Positions 1 to 11,590 of a DNA stretch of 64,000 nucleotides are shown piece after piece. Below the pieces are notes generated by a model. The model was not told the DNA's origin, searched no databases, and worked only from the letters and a program-made list of their open reading frames with translations. A program made the position numbers and the translations under genes. Origin of the DNA: Dryocosmus kuriphilus (lineage: Eukaryota > Arthropoda > Insecta > Hymenoptera > Cynipidae); assembly GCA_038277395.1 (NCBI GenBank), contig CM076189.1, positions 239,322,653 through 239,386,652 on the forward strand, given 5' to 3'. Each line of letters starts with the position of its first letter. Position 1 is the first letter of the stretch.

Positions 1-46
1 ATTAGTGCGCATTAGATCTACCAAATCATTCGGATCTTTCCAGTAT

Positions 47-1823
47 TCTGAAGCCATCAGGCATCAGGAGCCAGCCCCTTCGGGCCTTGATCGGGGAGTG
101 CGTGGTGGCTGCAGGGATCGGAACCTGCAGTGCTCCGGGCGAGTCCGGTCCGTCCGTGTATTCCGGGACCGGTTAAACGAAGGTTGGGCCCCAGAGTACT
201 GGGGTAGGACTTCGGTCCGAGGGTATACCCGTTCCCAACTATTTCGGCCCGCCCCTCCACGCACGATGCGCTGATGTAAACTTTAAAATGGCTTTCAAAG
301 AGGGAAAACGGAGAGGGAGTAAGGAAACTTACGTCGAAGAGGAGCTGGACTTCAGCAAGAGCTTCGACGTAGTAAACGAAGAAATAGTGGGTAAGTCGGA
401 CGCTTCTGCGATGAAGTATTTCTTGCTTAAACATCTAGAAGAGTTGAGTCAGAAACACAAAAAGGTGAGAGAGTCCCTCAAGAAGGTCTTAAAACTCTGT
501 ACGACAGAGGAACAAGAAGAAGCAGTGAAGAAAACGCAAGAGGAAATGCGCACGGTGGGGTACGCGTATAGATACGTGAACGGATCAGCGGATAACTACA
601 TCAAAGCAATAAATAGGGTGCTTAAGGAGAAGATAGGTAAAGAGCACAGAGAGAAGTCTCTCTTAAGCTCTACCTTGAGGGAGAAGACGGCCTCCGTCTC
701 TACGCAGACAGAGCCGCAGACGGCGATGAAGGAACTGACGGAGACGCGCAAGCGGGAGAGAGAAACGACCCTCAGCCCGTCCAGCGGATCCGGACCCGAA
801 AAGCCGGCCCTGAAAAAGACCAGGACCCAGAAACGGGTCGAATGGTCTAAGGTCATCCGCAAGAGAAGCAAGAAGGAGCGGACGAAGGTAGAAAAAAATT
901 TTGCGGAGGAAGTGGTCCCACGAAAGGACAATGCTCCCGAAAGGAGACAAGGTGCTGTAAGAAAAAAGAAGAGAATCCCCAGGGAGGCCGTGATCATCAC
1001 GCCAGCCCCAGGGAAAAAGTATGCGGATGTCCTGAAGGATATCCAGAAGATGGTCAAGCCTGAGGACCATGGCGTCACAGTCAAGGTGATCAGGCAGACC
1101 AGGACGGGGGACGTCCTTATTGAGGTAGGAGCCAAAGCGGAGGAGAGACAGCATTTTGGTGAGGCCATCTCGGAAGCACTTGGACAGGGCGGTAGGGTAC
1201 GACACCTCGTCCCGAGGGCTCAGGTCGTGGTCTACGACCTAGTCGAGTCGACGGAGGCCTTCGAAGTGGAAGAAGCCGTTAAGGCGGCACTCGGAGATCA
1301 GATCGGATCTCCACTGAAGGTGAACCTCACTAAGAGGAGCAACAGAGGCTGCATTCTAGCATTTGTTGAGCTAGATGCATCCGCTGCTGCCAAGTTAGAG
1401 AAGGTTGCCCGACTGAAGGTCGGGTGGGTGAACTGCCGGGTGAAGGCGCACAGCGCGGAAACCCGGTGCTACAGGTGCCATGCTATTGGACACGTTGCCC
1501 GAGAGTGTGCGGCAGAAGATCGCAGCAAATGCTGCCGACGATGTCTCGAGGAGGGCCACAAGGCGGCAGAGTGCCAAAATTTTGGCAATACCCCGCCCGC
1601 CCTCAAAAACCAGAAGAAAACCGTGAAAGGCGAAGCAAGCAGGAGACGCTGGAGACAGCGAAGAAAACGGCACCCCCTGAAGTAATGCGAAAGCGGTTCC
1701 GGGGGGATTAATGCCAAGAAGCAGAGGGAGGAGGTTTTAGTGGGTAGGGCCGGCTTGCCGGAAGAGCCCCACACGTTGTGCAGTAATGCATTTCCTCCTC
1801 CCTCCAAAAAAAAAAAAAAAAAA
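47..1823 (+). mobile_element. R1-type non-LTR retrotransposon lacking ORF2
   Basis: A block richer in G+C than its surroundings runs from about position 50 to a run of 18 A at 1806-1823, which is read as the poly(A) tail. It holds a 5' leader, one gag-like ORF with two zinc knuckles (288-1685), and then only about 120 bases of 3' untranslated sequence. An autonomous R1-clade element would carry a ~1000-codon endonuclease and reverse transcriptase ORF after ORF1. None is present, so this copy is internally deleted and non-autonomous. The left edge is uncertain and no target-site duplication was identified. Confidence 0.7.
288..1685 (+). CDS. LINE ORF1 protein with two CCHC zinc knuckles
   Basis: This is an uninterrupted 465-codon ORF. 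The N-terminal third is charged and probably helical. A very basic stretch around residues 180-235 follows, then a folded region at about 240-385. Two CX2CX4HX4C knuckles lie near residues 396-430 (CYRCHAIGHVAREC and CRRCLEEGHKAAEC). Knuckle pairs of this form are typical of ORF1p of R1, TRAS and Waldo LINEs, which binds element RNA and targets it to the nucleus. The ATG at 288 is the first in frame after the leader. No stop or frameshift is visible, which is unusual for an element that has lost ORF2 and suggests young age or mobilisation in trans. The clade call is from motif style only. Confidence 0.75.
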   Translation: MAFKEGKRRGSKETYVEEELDFSKSFDVVNEEIVGKSDASAMKYFLLKHLEELSQKHKKVRESLKKVLKLCTTEEQEEAVKKTQEEMRTVGYAYRYVNGSADNYIKAINRVLKEKIGKEHREKSLLSSTLREKTASVSTQTEPQTAMKELTETRKRERETTLSPSSGSGPEKPALKKTRTQKRVEWSKVIRKRSKKERTKVEKNFAEEVVPRKDNAPERRQGAVRKKKRIPREAVIITPAPGKKYADVLKDIQKMVKPEDHGVTVKVIRQTRTGDVLIEVGAKAEERQHFGEAISEALGQGGRVRHLVPRAQVVVYDLVESTEAFEVEEAVKAALGDQIGSPLKVNLTKRSNRGCILAFVELDASAAAKLEKVARLKVGWVNCRVKAHSAETRCYRCHAIGHVARECAAEDRSKCCRRCLEEGHKAAECQNFGNTPPALKNQKKTVKGEASRRRWRQRRKRHPLK

Positions 1824-1825
1824 GA

Positions 1826-2290
1826 ATCATTAATATCATCCTCATCCTCATTATTTCCATCATCAGCAGCATCATTATTGATTGTCACGGATGGTAAATC
1901 ATCATGTTGACCAAAATCTTCTCCTTCCCCTTCATCTTCTGATTCTATTTTTCGCTTCTTAACATATGATTCCAATTCAGGTTTAACCCTCTGAGTAATG
2001 TCCACAAGTTTCTTTAATGGAGAAGATTGTAGTCTGATTTCCTCCTGAATAGGTGGATCCTCATCGGGTTTCAAATTTTTCTGCTTTCGATAAATTGCCT
2101 TACTAATCTTGTTATTTTGTTTGTAGCTACCTTGGATTGTCCTTATAGCTTCAGGTATCTTTGTCATTTGGTGAAAGCCTCTCTCATCATCATACACATG
2201 ATCCTTTGCTATGCAAGAGTATTTCTCATGTCTTTTCAAATTATCGAGTCTTGAATAAACTCTTGAGCAATGTGGGCACGTGCATTGTGC
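1826..2290 (-). pseudogene. C2HC zinc-finger exon with acidic tail (fragment)
   Basis: Read on the minus strand, an open frame starts with a finger of the form C-X2-C-X12-H-X5-C (first codon at 2276-2278, last cysteine at 2213-2215; core CPHCSRVYSRLDNLKRH). A basic and polar segment follows, then an acidic run rich in D, E and N, ending at the T/A-rich join with the LINE poly(A) tail. There is no clear ATG upstream, so this looks like an internal exon or a fragment rather than a complete gene. Degenerate copies of the same finger occur in both arms of the palindrome at 61905-64000, so it belongs to a multicopy, probably transposon-carried family. The protein's function is not recognised. Confidence 0.5.
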
Positions 2291-2323
2291 AAGTCATTTT
2301 ATCAATGCAACAGCACAAATGAG

Positions 2324-2469
2324 AATTCAGTCACTAGTGTTGAATTTATATATCCTACTCCTACTCCTCCTCCTCCTCCTCCTCATAACTATTAAAATGC
2401 GTGAGGAAGAGATGGCGGGGTATGAAAAGGAGGAGTAGCATATATAAACTCAACACTAGTGACTGAATT
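2324..2469. repeat. Short hairpin element (146 bp, ~29-bp inverted ends)
   Basis: AATTCAGTCACTAGTGTTGA at the left end is matched by its reverse complement at the right end, and the pairing continues with one mismatch through TATATA. The interior is made of CCT/AGG triplets. It resembles a tiny MITE. No clear target-site duplication was seen. Confidence 0.6.
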
Positions 2470-2667
2470 ATATTACAAAATAAGTATTGTGCTGAAGCTG
2501 TATACTGAGAAAAGACTAGCTACGAAGTAAGTTAATTACATAAAATTGACTGTACATATAATCTAACCTATAAAAGTTGCATGCACGTAAGCAAGCTTTA
2601 ATAAAATGCTTTAATAAATTTAAACTATATATTAATTTAGAAAATATTGATTTCGGTAAAAATTTAG

Positions 2668-3972
2668 ATGGCAGCTTCAAATAAGAATCGAGAGAAAAAC
2701 AAAAATATCCGTAAAAAAAGTATCATAAAAGAAAAAAATTTTAAGAAAAATGCAAAGTGTTCTAAAGTCACAAGGAAAACTACCGCATTAGTTAAGCATG
2801 CAAAAAAATCGAAGAAAAATAAAGTTAAAAGGAAAAATTATTCTTCTGAAAGTGTTGAGAATGCCTTAAAGGCAATAGATACAGGTATTTCTATAAGCAA
2901 AGCTGCCGCGGCTTATGGCATTCCTAAAGCTACACTTGCCAGGAAGAAAAGCCATCCTGGTGAATCAAAAGCAAAATCTGGACCGGATACAGTTTTGTCA
3001 AAAAATATTGAACAAGAAATAGCTAATTGGATATTGTATAAAGCTGAACGAGGCCAACCTCCTACTAAAACCGAACTCCTAGATTCTGTGCAATTTTATG
3101 TAAAAGACGAAGGGTTAAATACTCCATTTGTTGATGGTCATCCTGGTAGGCATTGGTTTGAAGGGTTCAGAAAACGCCACCCTAATTGAAGCATGAGAAA
3201 GCCACAGTATTTGAGCCTTGGTAGAGCAGGAGTTACTAGGGAAGATTTACAAGAGTGGTTTATCGAGCAAAAAAAGTATTTAGAAAACAAGGATTTATTA
3301 CACATTTCTCCCAGCAGAATTTTTAACTGTGACGAATCTAGCATTTTATTGTGTCCAGATTCAGACAAAGTTTTAACTACAAATAGTACTCGTGCATCTT
3401 ATAAAGTGGCAGATGCAGGTAAGGCGTGTCTCACTGTTTTGTTTATGTACGCTGCAGATGGTACTCGTGCTCCACCTATGCTGATGTTTGCGTACAAGGA
3501 AGGAGTACCAAAGAATATTGCTGAGAAAACACCAATGCATTGGGGAATCGGTAATTCAAGAGTCTGGTTGGATGAATTCGGAACTTTTTATGAATACATA
3601 ACCAATGTATTTTATCCATGGTTGATTAAAGAAAAAGTGCAATTCCCAGTGATAATATATTTAGACAATCATTCATCTCACATAACAATTCCTTTGGTAG
3701 GTTTTTGTCGAGAGAAGCAGATTGAATTAATAGGACTGTATCCTAATTCTACACACGTCATGCAACCTCTAGATATTTCCTTCTTTCATCCTTTCAAGGT
3801 TGCTTGGAGAAAAACTGTACCAAAGTCGAAATTGCAGAAGGGCATAATGAAATTGAAGAAGAAACATTTTCCTACAGTGTTAAAAATGGCTTTGGACAAT
3901 ATGGAAAAAGAAAAAGAAACTGTTATAAGTGGATTTCGAGCAGCTCAAAAGATCAAAGAAGAAAAAATATAA
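2668..3972 (+). pseudogene. pogo/Tigger-like (Tc1/mariner superfamily) transposase, one nonsense codon
   Basis: Two open stretches (2668-3189 and 3193-3972) are in the same frame and are separated only by TGA at 3187-3189. Relatives normally have leucine at this place, so a single T-to-G change would explain it. A lysine-rich N-terminus is followed by a Psq-type helix-turn-helix (residues ~60-105, containing ISKAAAAYGIPKATLARK), a CENP-B-like DNA-binding region, and a DDE_1 catalytic core. The likely triad is D of FNCDESS, D of IIYLDNHSSH and D of MQPLDISFFH. The C-terminus breaks off after SGFRAAQKIK, where family members continue with a conserved segment, so the 3' end is also decayed. Pogo transposases perform cut-and-paste transposition into TA. 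Confidence 0.85.
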
Positions 3973-4132
3973 TATAAAATAGCTCTGTTCAAATCTTGTT
4001 TTTTATATTTTAATATTTTGGAATTTTAATCAATGTTCACAGACTTAAATAAGTTATTTATTATTTATTTATGATTAATTAAACATAAAAAGTACAAAGA
4101 TTTAAGTGTTCCTTAATTTTATTTACCCGTTC

Positions 4133-4395
4133 CATAATATGGCCATGACGTATGAGACACCCGGGACGTAACACTAAAACGGTGTCTCATAATACGGACA
4201 CGTTAATGACTTTCATATTTTATCAAAATAATTTTATTTTAACATTATATATAGATATTTAATTCAGTTTTTACTTTAGCAAGTATAGAAGTATTAAAAA
4301 AATATAAAAATTTTTTATGCTTTTACTTGTATTCATTTTTAAAAAATCAAGTACATCTATCCTACCACTAACATCTGTCTCATAATATGGCCGTT
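4133..4395. repeat. Repeated motif and candidate right end of the pogo-like element
   Basis: The motif TCTCATAATATGGCC recurs in variant form at about 4133-4150, 4185-4199 and 4377-4391, in part as an inverted pair (TATGAGACACC and GGTGTCTCATA). The last copy reads GTCTCATAATATGGCCG and is followed by TTTACC, which suits a transposon end. No matching inverted copy was found left of the transposase, so the left end seems lost. Confidence 0.4.
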
Positions 4396-4784
4396 TACCT
4401 TACTAGAAACCAAAGTGCAGATTAAAATGTTCAGATTTAATAATTCTTTCATCCACTGCACCATATAGTATAGTATAGTATGGCATATTGTAGTTAGCTT
4501 GACTGTTTACAACTTCAGGTTTATTTTACGAGAATTCACACTCGATTCCATACTTACAAATTACATCATTCTTATGTACGTTAAAATACGTTTATATTTG
4601 CATTAGACCATCCTCTCTTCATTGATCAAAGAGTTTGAGTAACCTATTCCTTATCGATTCACTTTTCGACTTTTATTGGTAAACACACTATTTAAACATT
4701 TTAAAACTATGTTATAGCATTTGAAGAATATGTTGTAATATTTTAAAAGTATTTCGTAAAACATAAGACTTATGTTGATCTGTC

Positions 4785-6010
4785 TTGATTTTATCAGCAA
4801 ATTAAATGTTTATATATTCCATAAGTATGCATCATTCATCTCTAGTTATTTCTTTGCTTTTTCATTCATTAGTGGATTTCCTTTCATATTTTCTAACAGG
4901 AAGCTGACGTTATATTTTCAAAGAATTAGTCAAAACCCTAAGTCTAACATTGGTTGGGTCTAAAATTTATAAGCAAATAATTTTTTTAGACATTTCATAG
5001 TTGTGCTTTACTAACCTAACATCATCTCTGTATTAATTCCTTAGTGTTCTCCCTTTGATCTTTACTAATAGACGATTTTCAACAATTATTTAATAAAATT
5101 ATATTGTAGTAGTTTTTCTTGAAAAGCGTAATACCAAGAGTTGGTTAAACATGACATACTTATTTTAATCTCTAAAATCATGTAACGCAATGAGAAATGT
5201 TAAAATCACACTACTTGTTATCTCTAATAAATATGTAGGAAAGACTTTAAATTACTTCTACATATTTTGAACTGTACAATTGCTCTTTTAATTTTTTTTT
5301 ATTTATCATGGACATGAACCCTTTTTCCCAAGAATCATATTATTAACATTATAGAACTTCAAATGTGCTTAAAATACTTGTAAAACATTTGAAATAACTG
5401 CAATCATTATTGAAATAGGTGGGACTGTGAAATTATTAAATAATATTTTTAGTATTTTTAGTAGCTCCTCAATAAATATAAACATGTTTTTGAGAAAGCT
5501 TATACATCAAATTGAATAGCAGAATTATTTACAGTAAACCAAATAAGAAATATTGAATCAATTCATTTGCATATTCCATAAGTATTCCATTTATTTCTTT
5601 TTCTTTTTCCCTTTGATATTTTCTAACAGGAAGCTGACGTCATATTTTCAAAGAATTGGTCAAAAAGGTAAGTTTAACATTGGTTAGGCTTAAATTTATA
5701 TGCAAATAAATGGTCTAAAAATTTCATAGCTGTGCTTCACTCATATAACTTCATCTCTTTATTAATTCCTTAGTGCTCTCCCTTTTATCTTTACTAAAAG
5801 ATGATTTTCAACAATTATTTAGTAAAATTATATCGTGGTCGTTTATCTTGAAAAAAAGAGAGTAGTTTTCCTTGAAAGGAAAGACTTTAAATTATTTCTG
5901 CATATTTTGAACTGTACAATTGCTCTTATAATTATTTTTTTATTTAGCATGGACATGAACCCTTTTTTTCACAAGAATCATATTATTAACATTATAATTT
6001 TTAAAATTTT
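4785..6010. repeat. Two diverged direct repeats of ~450-570 bp
   Basis: Copy one (about 4800-5360) and copy two (about 5570-6000) share long stretches, including TTTTCTAACAGGAAGCTGAC, the segment with TTAATTCCTTAGTG, and the segment with CATGGACATGAACCC. Copy two lacks roughly 130 bases present in copy one. A third fragment of the CAGGAAGCTGAC part lies near 7045-7085. No coding sequence is visible. The stretch 4396-4784 to the left is plain AT-rich sequence with nothing recognised. Confidence 0.6.
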
Positions 6011-6439
6011 TCTTTAGATACTTGTAAAACACTTTACTAGAATCATCTTTAGTCTATATATTATAAATTCCCATGAAAAAAAAAATATATATATATATAT
6101 ATCTTCATATAATTTAATACATCACACCATCCACTCAACGCTCTTATCTTTTTCACAGCATATTATATTACAATATTGGAGTTATACTTGCTATGAAAAA
6201 ATGTTTAATCTGGATACATATTGAGAGACTATTTCTGCATCGTTGTAAAGTAATAAAACGAAGCAGATCAATGTAACCCTGAAAAATTCTTGGAAATATT
6301 TTTGTAGGCTAAAATATAAGAGCATAAATTTCACCAATAACTTTAGATGTTGGAATTTACTTAATATCTGATTTCCTGCCTGTACATGACCTCATGTGAC
6401 TTGTGCGATCGAACCCTCTGCACACAGACGTTAGATGTA

Positions 6440-7230
6440 CGTTTTGTTAAATTAATCTGAAAAAATAAAATTTCTAATACCTAAAGTAAAACGTAGCGCA
6501 TACGTTTGATGGTCTTTGCTCTTATCTATAAATGGATTATTTAAAACTTCTATAAATATGTGACATTTGTCTTTCATGATCTCTTTTATGTTTTTAATAA
6601 TAAATTCTTTAATGATAGCCGACAAACGGATTCTAGGTATTAGACATTTGATTTTTTCTGAGCAATTTAACAAAACGAATTACCGCTCACATATGAAATA
6701 AAACTTTATGGTGATATCAATGAAAAAACGTACTGCATACGTTCGATGGTCTTTGCTCTTATCTATAAATATGTGGTATGCATCTGGCACCATCTCTTTG
6801 ATATTTTTATTAATAAATTCCTTATCGCTTCTTTTTTTTAAATCTTTACCCGAAAAACGAACTTTATCAATAAATATAATGCGATTAATATGATTTGAAA
6901 GTATGTGACACCAAGAGCAAGGAATATGACACGTTGGGTGGTCTCCAATTTCGTTAACAAATCGATTGTTTAAATATTCAATCATTATGCGTCACTCGTG
7001 AAACCCCGTTTCTTTAATATTTTTAATAAAAAATTTCTTAGCGCTTTTCCTTTGATATTTTGCCAACGGGAAGCTAACGTCATATTTATAAAACGTTGCG
7101 CATACGTCGGACGGTCTTTGCTCTTATTGATGAATAGATTGTCTGAGATAGGGGGAGGGGCTGTTTACGCCAAATTCGTGCTTGACAATTATTTAATATG
7201 TTTAATGACGTCAAACCGAACATTCTAGAA
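6440..7230. repeat. Three tandem, diverged repeat units
   Basis: The block GCATACGT..GATGGTCTTTGCTCTTAT occurs at about 6495, 6730 and 7095, each time followed by a related T-rich segment. Units are thus about 240 and 365 bases apart. The open frames in this region follow the repeat and look non-coding. An (AT)n run lies at about 6086-6104, upstream. Confidence 0.5.
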
Positions 7231-7509
7231 GCTTAGCACAGCTAGCTCTCGATGTCGGTAACTGTCGGTAACAGGAATCTTGGTGTAGAACTCCACCTGT
7301 ACATCTACTTGGGTAGAGGTACAAACACTGTGGTTGTAACAGCCACAAGATTATAAGTCAAGACCGCGTGGTTATAGCAACTATTTCATGTTGATCTTAC
7401 AACACAGATAAAAGTTGTTTTTCAATCAAAAATCCAGTCAAGGTAACAATATTTTACGCAGCTATGAAATTTTAGTTACGGTAACCGTACCAGTTTTCTC
7501 CGTGATATT

Positions 7510-8635
7510 ATGAAATACAGCGCCATTATTGTGAAAGACTGAATATGGGTCGTTGCTGCACAATACATCAACATTCAACAATTTTTCACAAACCCCGATC
7601 CCTTACAAAGCAATAAGATAAAAGTTGGTTAATATTGAAAGAGACTTCGAGCCTAATGAGATTTGACCCATGCGCCACTCTGACTTGGAGCCATTGCGCT
7701 GCGCTAAATTTTTTTGCGCGCTTATTTTAATACTCCCTCTCCATCATCGAGCAATAGATTAAATTTTGTGTAATTCGATAGCCTTTGTAATGTATATAAA
7801 GGGAAAAAATGAGCGCCAGCTTTGCGCCCGCACGGTAATATAGGTAATTTATGCAAATTTACCGTTAGGCCCACGCTAAGTCCCTTACGGCGCAATTAAA
7901 CGGGTTTTTTTTAAAGGAACCTCTAAGCCTACAGTTTCGTAAAAAAATAGTGCGCCAGCTCAAATAGGAGCCAAAATCATCTGCGATCATCTGCGGCCAC
8001 TATTTTTGAATTATGGGTTCGCTAAAAATGCGCTTCTAAAATAAGACTCTCTTTTAACTCGGCGATCGAATCCTATAGATTCCGATGCACTGAATTGAAT
8101 AATGACATTTATTTTTATGCATCCCTTTTTTAAGTAACTTGATGATTTTGGCTCTTGTTTGAGCTGGCGAATTATTTTTTTACGAAACTGTAGGCTTAGA
8201 GCCCCCCCCCCCCCCCCCTCCTCCCGTTTAATTACGCCGTAAGGGACTTAGCTTGAGCCTAAGGTAAATTTGCATAAATTACTTACATTACTGTGCGGGC
8301 GCAATGCCAAACGACCCCGGATTAAGCTGACGCTCAATTTTTTCCTTTATATGCATTAAAAAAGCTATCGAATTACACCAAATTTAATCTATTGCTCGAT
8401 GAGGGAGATGAGGTATTAAAATAAGCGCACAACAAAAATTTTGCGCAGCGCAACGGCTCCAAGTCAGAGTGGCGCATGGGTCAAATCTCATTAGGCTCGA
8501 AGTCTCTTTCAACATTAACCAACTTTTATCTTATTGCTTTGTAAGGGACCGGGGGTTGCGAAAACTTGTTGAATAATTTATTGTGCAACAACGACCCCGA
8601 TTCAGTCTTTGACAATAGTGGCGCTGTATTGTACA
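7510..8635. repeat. Foldback element with ~475-bp inverted arms
   Basis: The left arm (about 7510-7982) and right arm (about 8139-8635) are inverted copies, for example GAGACTTCGAGCCTAATGAG on the left and its complement on the right. The unpaired centre is about 155 bases. A run of 17 C (8202-8218) lies in the right arm where the left arm has a T-rich stretch. There is no coding potential, so it is a non-autonomous foldback or MITE. Target-site duplication is unclear. Confidence 0.75.
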
Positions 8636-11583
8636 ATAGGGTACACATTGTTTCGGGATATAATTGTTCTACTGCTTATTAGGGATCAAAATTGCAGCGG
8701 GCTCCCGGACTAATAGGAGAGGGTGCCCTCAACTGGATAGGTTCCTAAACTGAATAATACGTAAAAATAACATTATATTTGAATTAAACGTTAATTTAAT
8801 TTTTATCCTCTGGTAATTTTTCAATTTTTACTGAGATAAAATTTTGTTTAAACTGTTTCTTTCGTTCCTTGTATTTGCAGAACACTTGGCTTTAAAATCA
8901 TTCACAGAAGGAGTTTTTTAATTTTCAGGAACAACGTAATTAATAGATATGTTTTTATTGACAGTATCATGCTTCCCGATCTGGATTATTCGTAAAAGGT
9001 TAGAGTTGTATGCTGAAGTGATTTTATTTTTTGTACATTGATATGACTAAGTGCTATTCATTAACTAAAAAGTCAAAAACAAATGAACGTGTACCAACGT
9101 GCACCTATAACCTCTTTCTTAAAATGTGATGAATGTGATAATACATAAAGTGTCTTCTCTGCATTAGAATTTAAATGCTCATAAATATGCAATTAACAAT
9201 TTCAAATTAAAGTAGCTATTAGTTACAATAATGAGTTATTTGTTGTTAAGATTTTTTCAATAATATATTTAAATCTCCCGCACTTTTTTTCCAGCAAAAA
9301 AACTACACATCTCATTTAGCTCCGCATGGTTCTTTTTATAAAAAAGTTTGCCAGCACTGACTGTCAATAGGTACTGGTAAATATGGCAGAGGTTGGAGTC
9401 GACGTATTTTTGACAAAATAATTAAAAATATTCTTTATAATTATAGAAAAACATTACAAGGTAATAACGGTGAATTGTTATTTGATGAGATCGCAGGAGA
9501 AATGTTTACCAATTAGTACAGTGAGTACTGTAAAACATTATTATTCAGATCATGGTCCAAGACCCTCATCTGGATAAAAGTGTACTGGTTCTGAAAAAGA
9601 TTAATAATTATGGATATATATCTGACTGAACATATGTTACGTCGCTCGTATTGTTTAAACGAATGTTTTATCTTCAGTTTGATACGTAATTCTCTTTTTT
9701 TTTTTGTTTAAAATCTTTAATTATTATGAAGTCAAAACTTCTCTTATTCAGTTGGGGGAACAGAATAAAACAGAAACTGAAGAATAAACATGTTTCCGTA
9801 TTTTAATCTTTTAAGACACAATCCCTGCAGATAAAACTTCAAAAAATGCACCACCACTCACACCCTATACTCGCCGATTAACGGAAAACCGTATACATGA
9901 CTTCCATCGTGTCGTAGGATGGGCTGTAGTAAGTTTCAGAAGTTGTGAATTGCTAAATTTGTTTTGCCTAACAACTAAATAACAACTAAATAAAATTTAG
10001 AAAATGAAATTTAGTAAATTTAATTCTGAAAAAAAGTTTACAAAAGTAAATTCTGAAGATTTAATTTCACTTAGTAATCTTAATTTTAAAGATCATCAAT
10101 TAAAACAATTATTTTTGTATTCTGAACTCCTGTTTAAAAATGTTTGATAACAATAGAAGTCAACTTATAGATCACCTTAATTATTAATTATTCTTTACTC
10201 ATGGAGAATTTCATTCATTTTGAAAATCATCTACATCTAATGGAAAAATCTGTTCGAGATAACTTTTCCATTCTAAAATTATTTTTAAACACTGTTTGAC
10301 GAAAATGCGACCTAGTGCGAATTATTAAATCTGACGAAACATTTGATGAAATAGAGTAATTTTTTAAGACAATATAGACAATGTTCTTTTCCGTTAAACT
10401 TGAATACAGATTTCATATTCGATATTTTCTTCACGAATCATATCTCAAAAATATTGTCATCTTTCCAATTTGAAACAAAAAATGGAAATGAAAGTTTGTA
10501 AATTGTAGAACTACTTATACCGGGAAGAATCAAAATTTATAGAATTGGAATTGCTGAAAAAAAAATGATAATTTTCAATCTGAGATTGGATTCCAACTTT
10601 TATAAAATATTAATAAACTTTAAGTCCAGTTTTGACATAAAATTTAGAATACCTATATATTAATTTTGTTATAATATAATCAAATATTTAAATCACTGAT
10701 GAAGTTGTATCCACGTGCAAATTTGCGATAAAATTATTATTAATATACGTAACCAGCATTCGAATCCGAATTTGCATCCTTGGCTTGTGTTAGTAAGAAC
10801 TCTTTGCAAATTCAGAACTCTCAGTCAAAGAATTTAGTTTTTATCTCGTAACAGAATTGAAAGTTAACGTCTAGCAAACCAATCTAGGTAGTCTGACAGA
10901 AACCAGTCCATTACCTATAATTAGATGAGAGAAATGAAAATGAATTACGTAAGTTTAGATAAAAATAAAAGTTGATTATCAAAGTTACAGTTCATTAATA
11001 AGTACCATAATTTGTTGATAATGGCAGATAATAAATCATAATAAGCAGTTAAAAGTTTATCTCCGTTTAGCAAAATTTCATTTTTCCTAAGAGTTGAATA
11101 CACTGAAATGCGAGATATTTTTCAAAAAATCAATAAACAGTCTTCTCCAATATTATAAAGTGATGTTATTTCTCATATGATTTTCATAAAAAATGAAAAC
11201 AACAATTTTTTCATAAAATTAGGATTAAATAATGGTTTCAGAAGTAATAAACTATTCCTGATTCATTTTTGACAATTATAAAAGACGCGCTTAATGCATA
11301 TTTACACGTTCTGATTTGCTGAGTGAGTTGTCTCCGAGTAATGAAAATAGGTATCGTTTTATCATATCGCACTTTTTTTCCTACTACGCTGCACTTTTAA
11401 GCATTAAAACAAACACACTAGGAAGTTAAATTTCCATTAGGTGTTAGATTTTCCAAAGGATGAGTCTAAAACAAAATTTTGAATTTGCACTAAAATAATA
11501 CTGAAACTCAGTTCCTTTTGGGTTTTATAAATAATTCATATTTTATAATTAAACCCAAAATTAAAATATTCGACTTCTTAGAA
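8636..11583. other. Gene-free AT-rich stretch, probably intronic
   Basis: No ORF, RNA gene, strong repeat or recognisable protein similarity is visible on either strand. Position suggests it lies in the large first intron of the l(2)gl homologue. Confidence 0.4.
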
Positions 11584-11590
11584 GATCAAG

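Noticed and set aside
596..1205. Long minus-strand frames opposite the R1-type ORF1
   Set aside because: They mirror a codon-biased plus-strand coding region and contain no recognisable motif.
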